11,048 nucleotides of DNA. Source: JASJHI01 sp965371355. GTDB taxonomy: Bacteria; Actinomycetota; Acidimicrobiia; Acidimicrobiales; Ilumatobacteraceae. The notes beneath the pieces are model-generated. The model was given only the letters and a program-made list of their open reading frames with translations, was not told the DNA's origin and ran no database searches. Below, piece after piece: positions 5,798 to 11,048 of the stretch (positions within the stretch are counted from its first letter, which is position 1; each line of letters starts with the position of its first letter). The stretch covers positions 1 to 11,048 of the forward strand of contig CBDUYD010000096.1 in assembly GCA_965371355.1 (NCBI GenBank). Direction: 5' to 3'. The position numbers and the translations under genes were made by a program.

Positions 5798-6595
5798 ATG
5801 ATTCGAGTCGGAGTCGCCGGCGCCGCCGGACGGATGGGTCGCACCGTCTGTTCAGCGGTCGCCGCCGACCCCGATCTCGATTTCGTCTGTGGCGTCGACA
5901 CGCAGGTGTCGCGGACCGATGACGACCTGGTCGTCGAAGGTGTCGCAATCTCCGATCAGCTCCACGCGTTCGCCGATGCCGAGTGTGACGTAGTGGTCGA
6001 TTTCACCGTGGCCGACGCAGCGCTCACGACCGTGCCGTGGCTCGCGCTGCACGGCATGCACGCAGTCGTCGGCACGACCGGCTTCTCCGAGGGCGACCTC
6101 GCCCTGTTCGAGTCGAGTTTCGCTCGCCCGCGCGATGGTGGAACCGCTCCGAACTGCATCGTCGCTCCGAACTTCGCGATCTCGGCCGTCCTGATGATGC
6201 GCTTCGCCGAGATGGCCGCGCCCTGGTTCGACACCGCCGAGGTGATCGAACTGCACCACGACCGTAAGATCGACGCTCCCTCGGGCACCGCGCTGAAGAC
6301 GATCGAGATGATGGCGGCAGCCCGCGATTCGGACTTCGCGCCCGATCCCACCGAGCACGAGGTCTATCCGGGCGCGCGAGGCGGTGCGGGCCCCGCCGGT
6401 ATCCGCGCCCACTCGGTCAGGATGCGCGGGATGGTCGCCCACCAGGAAGTGATCCTCGGCACCACCGGACAATCGCTGACGATCCGCCAGGACAGCTACG
6501 ACCGCGAGAGCTTCATGCCCGGCGTGATCCTCGCCTGCAAGCGGATCGCCGATTTCCCCGGTCTCACGCGGTCGCTCGATCCCTTCCTCGATTGA
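5798..6595 (+). CDS. dapB: 4-hydroxy-tetrahydrodipicolinate reductase
   Basis: DapB reduces 4-hydroxy-tetrahydrodipicolinate with NAD(P)H to tetrahydrodipicolinate, in the cytosolic pathway to diaminopimelate (peptidoglycan) and lysine. The 265-residue protein has the Rossmann motif VGVAGAAGRMG (4-14), the VVGTTGF turn (about 90-96) and the family signature ELHHDRKIDAPSGTA (151-165). H153/H154 and K157 match the E. coli catalytic His159/His160 and Lys163, and SGT at 162-164 binds substrate. The C-terminal IRAHSVRMRGMVAHQEVILG and the ending PGVILACKRI are also typical. The ATG at 5798 is 41 bases after the pnp stop. No strong Shine-Dalgarno sequence is visible, so translation may depend on pnp expression or a nonstandard start. 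Many actinobacteria have a zinc peptidase gene between pnp and dapB; here they are adjacent. Confidence 0.96.
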   Translation: MIRVGVAGAAGRMGRTVCSAVAADPDLDFVCGVDTQVSRTDDDLVVEGVAISDQLHAFADAECDVVVDFTVADAALTTVPWLALHGMHAVVGTTGFSEGDLALFESSFARPRDGGTAPNCIVAPNFAISAVLMMRFAEMAAPWFDTAEVIELHHDRKIDAPSGTALKTIEMMAAARDSDFAPDPTEHEVYPGARGGAGPAGIRAHSVRMRGMVAHQEVILGTTGQSLTIRQDSYDRESFMPGVILACKRIADFPGLTRSLDPFLD

Positions 6596-6619
6596 GCGCG
6601 CGGCGACCGGCCGTATCCT
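6592..6619 (+). promoter_or_regulatory. Possible promoter at the dapB 3' end
   Basis: TTGAGC (6592-6597), 16 bases and TATCCT (6614-6619) resemble a promoter on the plus strand. The start point would be near 6626, exactly where the inverted repeat 6626-6670 begins. No plus-strand gene follows. If active it would make a small RNA or an antisense RNA to the histidine kinase 3' end. Confidence 0.25.
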
Positions 6620-6625
6620 CTTCGT

Positions 6626-6670
6626 TCTCGACGTCAATACCGTCGGAAATCGAACGTTGTGACGTCGAGA
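6626..6670. repeat. 11-bp inverted repeat between convergent dapB and kinase genes
   Basis: TCTCGACGTCA (6626-6636) and TGACGTCGAGA (6660-6670) are exact reverse complements with a 23-base spacer. The repeat sits between the 3' ends of dapB (plus) and the histidine kinase gene (minus), where a two-way terminator is expected. The large loop and the lack of T-runs make it an atypical one. Each arm contains the palindrome GACGTC, so protein binding is an alternative. Confidence 0.55.
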
Positions 6671-6697
6671 GGTCGTGAACTCGAAGGGCGGCAGTGA

Positions 6698-8053
6698 TCA
6701 GCGGGTCGCGCGTGGCGGGATCGTGAATCCGACGACGGCACCGCCGGTCGGGGAATCGCCGACGTCGACCGTGCCGCCGTGCGCCTCGACGATGCCGCGC
6801 ACGATCGCCAGGCCGAGCCCGGAGCCGGCGGTGCTGCGCGCATCGAGCGAGCGGTAGAAGCGGTCGAAGACGTGGGCGCGATCGTCCGGTGCGATGCCGG
6901 GCCCACTGTCCGAGACCGTCACGCGCCCCTCGGTGACCTCGATCGTGATCACCGGTCCGAGCGGGCTGTACTTGTCGGCGTTGGTGAGCAGGTTGCCGAT
7001 CGCCCGCTGCAACGCCTCCTCGTCGCCGTTCACGGGACTCGGCTGCACCGTGGTGTCGACGCGGCGATCCGATCGCCGCGCGAACTGCTCGACCGCGTCG
7101 GAGGCCGTGTCGGCGAGGTCGATCGGACGGAACTCGGGAAGGCCGTGCTGGTCGGTGGCCAGCTCGATGATCTCGGTGATCACGCCGTTCAGCTCGTCGA
7201 GCTCACGCCGCACCGCCAGCAGGGTCTCCCGACGGGTCTCCGGATCGAGATCCTCGGCGCGGCTCAGCCAGTCGATGTTCGCCTGGATGCTCGTGAGCGG
7301 TGTTCGCAGCTCGTGGGCCGCGTCCTGGACGAGCCGATGTTGCTGCTCGCGGCTCACGTCGAGGGCGCGCAGCATGCGGTCGAACCCTGCGGCGAGCCGG
7401 CCGACCTCGTCGGTGCCCCCGACATCGACCGGTACCGAGAAACTCTGCGTGTCCGCCACCGCGTCGACCGCCGTCGTCAACGAACGCAGCGGCCGCGTAG
7501 TCCGCCGCGCGACCGCCCAGCCGACGACGGCAGCGACGAGTGCCATCGCGACGGCGACGACGACCAGCCGCGAGCGCAGCGCGTCGAGGAGGCTGTTGGC
7601 CTCGTCGAGCGGCCGGGCCACCTGGACCGCGCCACCACCCTGGACGTGCAGCGTGATCACGCGGTAGTCGGTCCCGTCGATCTCGACAGTGCGTAGCCAG
7701 CTCGGTGCCTGCTGGTCGGCGATCCGGCGATCGCGCTGCTCGACGGGGATCGCGAGCCCCGTGCTCGCCCCGACCTCACCGCGGTCGTCGAGCAGTTGCA
7801 CGTCGGAGTCGGCATCGACCGAGAACTGCACTTCGCTTCCGCTCTGTCGAGGCTCGTCCCCGCGGCGGTTCGACCCGCTGCGCGGCGGTGGACGCTGACC
7901 GTCTGCGATCTCCTCGGCGCGGTCGCGGAGGAAGCTGTCGATCTCGTCGGTGACCTGGCGGCCGACCGACACGTACCCGACGCCTCCGATCACGATCGCC
8001 GTCGCCGCCACGAGAGCCGAGAACGTCACCGCCAGACGGCCGCCGAGTCCCAC
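6698..8053 (-). CDS. Membrane sensor histidine kinase (MprB-like)
   Basis: The 451-residue protein is a class I sensor kinase that autophosphorylates and passes phosphate to the adjacent regulator. Segment order: first membrane helix (about 8-30), extracytoplasmic domain (about 31-160) with a hydrophilic Arg/Pro/Gly-rich stretch at 51-72, second membrane helix (about 162-182), HAMP linker (183-236), H-box VQDAAHELRTPLTSIQANI with phospho-acceptor His247, N-box NLLTNADKYSP (354-364), G1 DSGPGI (382-387), F-box VFDRFYR (395-401) and G2 GSGLGLAI (410-417). All ATP-site motifs are intact. It resembles MprB/PrrB-type actinobacterial kinases, but the sensor domain gives no ligand. The ATG at 8053 follows the regulator stop by three bases, so the two are cotranscribed. 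Its stop faces dapB. Confidence 0.95.
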   Translation of the reverse strand: MGLGGRLAVTFSALVAATAIVIGGVGYVSVGRQVTDEIDSFLRDRAEEIADGQRPPPRSGSNRRGDEPRQSGSEVQFSVDADSDVQLLDDRGEVGASTGLAIPVEQRDRRIADQQAPSWLRTVEIDGTDYRVITLHVQGGGAVQVARPLDEANSLLDALRSRLVVVAVAMALVAAVVGWAVARRTTRPLRSLTTAVDAVADTQSFSVPVDVGGTDEVGRLAAGFDRMLRALDVSREQQHRLVQDAAHELRTPLTSIQANIDWLSRAEDLDPETRRETLLAVRRELDELNGVITEIIELATDQHGLPEFRPIDLADTASDAVEQFARRSDRRVDTTVQPSPVNGDEEALQRAIGNLLTNADKYSPLGPVITIEVTEGRVTVSDSGPGIAPDDRAHVFDRFYRSLDARSTAGSGLGLAIVRGIVEAHGGTVDVGDSPTGGAVVGFTIPPRATR

Positions 8054-8056
8054 CGC

Positions 8057-8767
8057 TCAGCAACTCCTGTTGGCTGTGCGGAGCACGAATCCAACACCGC
8101 GGACGGTGTCGATCACGCGCGGGGAGCCGTCGGCCTCGAGCTTGCGACGGAGATACCCGACGTGGACGTCGAGCGAGCGCGAACTCGACCCGAAGTCGTA
8201 GCCCCACACCCGGTCGTAGATCGTCGACCGCTCGAGAACGATGCCATCGTTGCGCATCAGCAGTTCGAGGATCGAGAACTCGGTGCGGGTCAACTCGACC
8301 GTCGTGGCGTTCGAGGTGACCACCCGGCGCCGGACGTCGAGTCGGAGCGGTCCGGTGGTGAGGAGATCATCGTCGGGATCGATGATGCGCCGGAGCAGCG
8401 CCCGCAGCCGTGCCAGCAGCTCTTCGAGGTCGAACGGCTTGGGCATGTAGTCGTCGGCGCCGGCGTCGAGTCCGGCAACCCGATCGGACACTTCGTGGCG
8501 CGCCGTGAGCATCAGGATCGGAACACGATTCCCGTGCTCGCGGATGCGCCGGCACACGGTCAGGCCGTCGACGAAGGGCATCATCACGTCGAGCAGGATC
8601 ACGTCGGGGCCGTGCTCGGCGACCGCCGAGAGTGCCACCGCGCCGTCGGCGACGCTGACCGTGCGGTAGCCCTCGAAGGCCAGGATGCGCTCGAGTGCGC
8701 GTCGGATCTCGTCGTCGTCCTCGGCGATGAGGATGAGCGGCGCGTCGGGATTTTCGGGATCTGTCAT
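8057..8767 (-). CDS. OmpR/PhoB-family response regulator (MprA-like)
   Basis: The 236-residue protein is a standard two-domain regulator. The receiver (about 10-125) has the acidic pocket D17-D18-D19, phospho-acceptor D60 in LLDVMMP, T88 in MLTAR and K110 in MPKPFD. The C-terminal winged-helix domain (about 138-232) has ELTRTEFSILELLMRN, a recognition helix around SRSLDVHVGYLRRKL and the wing IDTVRGVGFVLR. It should bind direct repeats in DNA after phosphorylation by the kinase encoded three bases downstream. Start: the ATG at 8767-8765, with a weak GGTTGGAAA ahead of it. A TACGGT at 8783-8778 could be a -10 box for a very short leader. A strong hairpin ends about 34 bases upstream of the ATG. 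Family identity is firm; the regulon is unknown. Confidence 0.95.
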   Translation of the reverse strand: MTDPENPDAPLILIAEDDDEIRRALERILAFEGYRTVSVADGAVALSAVAEHGPDVILLDVMMPFVDGLTVCRRIREHGNRVPILMLTARHEVSDRVAGLDAGADDYMPKPFDLEELLARLRALLRRIIDPDDDLLTTGPLRLDVRRRVVTSNATTVELTRTEFSILELLMRNDGIVLERSTIYDRVWGYDFGSSSRSLDVHVGYLRRKLEADGSPRVIDTVRGVGFVLRTANRSC

Positions 8768-8801
8768 TCGATTTCCAACCGTAGTGAGAGGTTCGGGCGC
8801 G

Positions 8802-8851
8802 GACGCGGCGACCGGACCTGGTGGGAGGGTTCCAGGTCCGGTCGCCGCGTC
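8802..8851 (-). terminator. Perfect 20-bp hairpin between small exported protein and regulator
   Basis: The arms 8802-8821 and 8832-8851 are exact reverse complements over 20 bases, around a 10-base G-rich loop (plus strand). On the minus strand it lies 16 bases past the stop of the small exported protein gene and 34 bases before the response regulator ATG. It is probably a terminator of the GC-rich, T-run-free kind common in actinobacteria, or a processing/attenuation structure that sets the ratio of the small protein to the two-component genes. Confidence 0.75.
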
Positions 8852-8867
8852 GGGGGGTGTAGAGGAC

Positions 8868-9380
8868 TCAGGCGTCGCCCGGCTGTCCTTCCGGCCGCAC
8901 CGGGCCTTCTCCTGTCTCGAACACCCGGTCGTTGGCGCGTTCGGTCTTCTGGGCGAGCCGCTCGTCGGCCTCGGCCTGGGTCAGGTCGCCGTCGGCCACC
9001 TTCTCGGCGAGCCGCTCCTCGGCGCGATCGACGAGTGCATCGACGACGCTGGCGGGGTCGACCCCGTTCGCCGTCGCCACGTCGGCCACGCTCTGGCCGG
9101 CGTCGAGCGCTTCGCGCAGCGATTCGGGCTCGATGCCGATCGCCTCGGCGACGCCCGCCGTGCCGCGGCCGCCGCACCCGCGGCGTCCCGGCCGGTCGTC
9201 GTCGCCCGGACCGTCGGGCGTCGTGTCGCCGGCCGGCGGGTCCACCTGGAGAGGGAGATCCTCGACGACGGTGTCGTCGGTCTGGGCGGAGGCGACGTTC
9301 GTCGCTGTGAGCCCACCGATCGCGATCCCGGCGGTGGCGCCGAGGGCGATCAGGTACTTCTTCGTTCGGTTGCTGGTCAT
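8868..9380 (-). CDS. Small exported helical protein of unknown function
   Basis: From the ATG at 9380 the protein has 170 residues. Residues 1-32 are a Sec signal peptide: NRTKK n-region, hydrophobic YLIALGATAGIAIGGL core and likely cleavage after VASA. An acidic, Pro/Gly-rich linker follows (33-68) with a lone Cys in RGCGGRG (66-72), then a helical part (77-156). There VAEAIGIEPESLREALDAGQSVADVA and VDPASVVDALVDRAEERLAEKVADG form two related helix pairs, ending in DLTQAEADERLAQK. Similar 'LTxEEADxR' exported proteins are common in actinobacteria and recall DUF2680-like families. I cannot assign a function. The ATG at 9392 is an alternative start, but GGAG six bases before 9380 favours the shorter form. 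Lying just upstream of the two-component genes, it could be an envelope partner or a target of the kinase. Confidence 0.82.
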   Translation of the reverse strand: MTSNRTKKYLIALGATAGIAIGGLTATNVASAQTDDTVVEDLPLQVDPPAGDTTPDGPGDDDRPGRRGCGGRGTAGVAEAIGIEPESLREALDAGQSVADVATANGVDPASVVDALVDRAEERLAEKVADGDLTQAEADERLAQKTERANDRVFETGEGPVRPEGQPGDA

Positions 9381-9424
9381 GACTGACTCCATTCGTTGCT
9401 TTCGTTGTTGGTGTGGTTGACAGT

Positions 9425-9450
9425 TCTCACGATGACGGTCCGGTGTGAGA
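9425..9450. promoter_or_regulatory. Short inverted repeat upstream of the small exported protein gene
   Basis: TCTCAC (9425-9430) and GTGAGA (9445-9450) are reverse complements with 14 bases between, 45-70 bases upstream of the ATG. It is a candidate protein-binding site. No convincing -10 box was found nearby for this gene, so its promoter is not located. Confidence 0.25.
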
Positions 9451-9479
9451 TGCCGGTGAGGGTGGCGGCAAGGCTTCGG

Positions 9480-9544
9480 CAAGATCCGCCCGCAAGATCC
9501 GCCCGCAAGATCCGTCCGCAAGATCCGCCGGCAAGATCCGTCCG
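9480..9544. repeat. Five-copy 13-bp direct repeat
   Basis: The unit CAAGATCCGCCCG occurs five times head to tail (9480, 9493, 9506, 9519 and 9532). Copies differ only at positions 10 and 12; CAAGATCCG is invariant. A shorter degenerate copy, CAAGGCTTCGG, precedes it at 9469. The array lies 29 bases past the peroxidase stop and about 100 bases upstream of the small exported protein ATG. It could be a binding array for the neighbouring OmpR-family regulator, whose relatives bind direct repeats, or simply a young minisatellite. Confidence 0.9.
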
Positions 9545-9573
9545 CAGAGATCTGATGACCCGATCGTGCAGCG

Positions 9574-11048
9574 TCACTCGCCGCGCGAGCCGGGGTCGAC
9601 GCCGGCGAGGGTGAGCAGGTCGGCCATCACGAACTCCCCGGCACCGAGTGTCGAGGGGAGCGTCGGGCGCCAGCCGGGCTCCGCCGACAGGAATGCCCCG
9701 GGATCGAGTTGCATGAGACCGATCAGCACCTCGCCGACGATGCGCCCACCGACCGGACCGAGGTGCAGTCCGTCCTCGACGACATCGGCCTCACGCAGCA
9801 GATAGAGCCACAGCGGTGTCGTTGCGGCGAGCCGGGGCGAGATCGCCGCGATGTCGGAGAGGTCGCCGGCCGCGAGGCGGGAAACCGACATCGTGTCGGC
9901 GACGTCTTGTCCGGAGGGGATACCCCACGTGATGTGGCGCAGCAGGTTGCGGGTCGCGATCGAGAGCGGCCCGACGGGTTCGCCGCGGGGCGCTCCGATC
10001 GCGCCCACGGGCAGCTGGAACATCGGCGTCGAGATGGTCGTGTCGATCCGCTTGTTCGGCTTCACCTCGCCGTCGCCGAAGTCGAAGAACGTCTGCCATC
10101 CGATGAACCGTCTGGGCGCCCGGCTGCCGCCCTGGAGGTCGTCCGGGTCGTCCACGCCGAACTGTGTCGGGTCGAACACGAATCCGAAGAACGGTTCTCC
10201 GCCGTCGCCCGCCAGGTTGGCGCGGTATGACGGGCGGATCATCGAGTGCCCGAACCGGTACGCGGAGGTCTGGAACTCGACCGGGATTCGCGCCACGTCC
10301 GGGGTGTAGTAGCGCCGTCCGTCGGTGAGGATGTCCTCGACCATCGCGGCGCCCACGAACTGGGGGAGCAATTCGTGCAGCACGATCCACTGGTAGTGCC
10401 AGCGCAGCGTGCGCTGCGCGGCCTCGAAGATCGCGTCGGTGTTCGGATCACCACTCGCCGCCGCCCGCTCGCGCTCGAGGATCGAGTTGTGGGCGAGCAG
10501 GAACGCCGCCTGTAGGCCCGAGATCATCATGTTCTCGTCGTTGCGCGGGTCGCCGATGATCGCTACACCATCCGCGTCGCGTGGAAGATCCTCGAACCGC
10601 CCGCCCGACTCCATGCGGAACGCGAGCGGATCGTCGGTGCGGTAGAGCTCCCGGCTCTCGGCCGGACCGCCTCCGTAGACGCTGTCGAGATCGAGCCGGG
10701 CGGACCGCAGGTTCGTACTCCGTCGCACCGACCGCTCGCGACCGAGCCGCGATCCGGCGTCGCTCGTGATGTCGTGGTCGATGAACTGGCCCATGAACGT
10801 CGTGCCGGCGGTGTGCGTCGGGTTGTCGCGGTTGCGGGGGCTCAGATCGGGTTCCGTGATCAAGCGGACCGGTCCGACCTCGAGCGGGTCGCGGGCGTCG
10901 AGCATGCCGCCGGGCCGACCGATCTCGGTCAGCACGTCTCGCAGCTCGTCGCTCGGGTCGACGAACGGCGGGTGCTCGTCCCAGATCCGGCTGAACCGGT
11001 CGGGCCCCGCACCGTCGGGCGCACCGACCGCACCGCCGCCGTTGCCGC
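9574..11048 (-). CDS. Animal-type heme peroxidase, N-terminus outside window
   Basis: The frame is open to the right edge, so only the C-terminal 490 codons (including stop) are present. It is a member of the An_peroxidase (myeloperoxidase/lactoperoxidase) superfamily, which oxidises halides or organic substrates with H2O2. The distal motif MGQFIDHDITS is complete, with distal His at 10776-10774 and the preceding Asp that in mammals links to heme. RSARLDLDSVYGGG, the usual calcium/structure segment, follows. LLAHNSILERER and LRWHYQWIVLHELLPQFVG are typical helices, and the proximal His is in YRFGHSMIRPSY (10248-10246). The visible N-terminal part is Gly-rich, then FSRIWDEHPPFVDP. An apparent GTG start at 10935 is internal, because similarity-like sequence continues upstream. 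Export cannot be judged without the start. It is upstream of the small protein and two-component genes on the same strand. Confidence 0.92.
   Translation of the reverse strand, partial: GNGGGAVGAPDGAGPDRFSRIWDEHPPFVDPSDELRDVLTEIGRPGGMLDARDPLEVGPVRLITEPDLSPRNRDNPTHTAGTTFMGQFIDHDITSDAGSRLGRERSVRRSTNLRSARLDLDSVYGGGPAESRELYRTDDPLAFRMESGGRFEDLPRDADGVAIIGDPRNDENMMISGLQAAFLLAHNSILERERAAASGDPNTDAIFEAAQRTLRWHYQWIVLHELLPQFVGAAMVEDILTDGRRYYTPDVARIPVEFQTSAYRFGHSMIRPSYRANLAGDGGEPFFGFVFDPTQFGVDDPDDLQGGSRAPRRFIGWQTFFDFGDGEVKPNKRIDTTISTPMFQLPVGAIGAPRGEPVGPLSIATRNLLRHITWGIPSGQDVADTMSVSRLAAGDLSDIAAISPRLAATTPLWLYLLREADVVEDGLHLGPVGGRIVGEVLIGLMQLDPGAFLSAEPGWRPTLPSTLGAGEFVMADLLTLAGVDPGSRGE

Noticed and set aside
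6779..7696. 305-codon plus-strand frame inside the kinase gene
   Set aside because: Shadow of the kinase; no motifs and no ribosome binding site worth noting.
7796..9310. 504-codon plus-strand frame over the two-component genes
   Set aside because: It is antisense to the kinase, regulator and exported-protein genes and crosses the 20-bp hairpin; the protein is charged low-complexity sequence.
9380..9521. Longer start (9521) for the small exported protein
   Set aside because: It would read through the 13-bp repeat array and bury the signal peptide; the ATG at 9380 has a GGAG site and starts directly at a Sec signal.
9480..9544. CRISPR array
   Set aside because: The 13-bp units are directly adjacent with no unique spacers, and no cas gene is present.

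Overview
The window is about 11 kb of uniformly GC-rich bacterial DNA. The codon use, the TAnnnT-type -10 boxes without clear -35 boxes, the GTG starts, the MprAB-like two-component pair and the rpsO-pnp-dapB order all suggest an actinobacterium. The Acidimicrobiia (Ilumatobacter-like) are a reasonable guess, but this is an impression from style and protein similarity, not a phylogenetic result. No insertion sequence, phage gene, tRNA, rRNA or CRISPR array is visible.

Left part (1-2508, all minus strand): a NitT/TauT-type ABC importer, ATPase then permease with a 4-base overlap, is followed by a VapBC toxin-antitoxin pair and then by the first 34 codons of a lipoprotein that runs off the left edge. 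The lipoprotein may be the solute-binding subunit of the importer. If so, vapBC sits inside a transporter locus. A TATCCT box six bases before a GTG suggests that vapB is leaderless, and an inverted repeat beside it is a candidate VapB operator.

Centre (2571-6595, plus strand): a housekeeping block holds rpsO (ribosomal protein S15), pnp (polynucleotide phosphorylase) and dapB (lysine/diaminopimelate synthesis). The 324-base rpsO-pnp spacer holds four perfect hairpins, the last ending three bases before the pnp ribosome binding site. This layout fits the RNase III/PNPase autoregulation known for pnp in other bacteria. A 13-base tandem repeat spans the pnp stop and places a TGA in each of the three forward frames before dapB.

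Right part (6698-11048, minus strand, convergent with dapB): in transcription order there is an animal-type heme peroxidase (start outside the window), a small exported helical protein, an OmpR-family response regulator and its membrane histidine kinase. A five-copy 13-base direct repeat lies between the peroxidase and the small protein. A perfect 20-bp hairpin separates the small protein from the response regulator. The unusual content of the window is here: a possible cell-envelope signalling module linked to a peroxidase. That link is inferred only from gene order.
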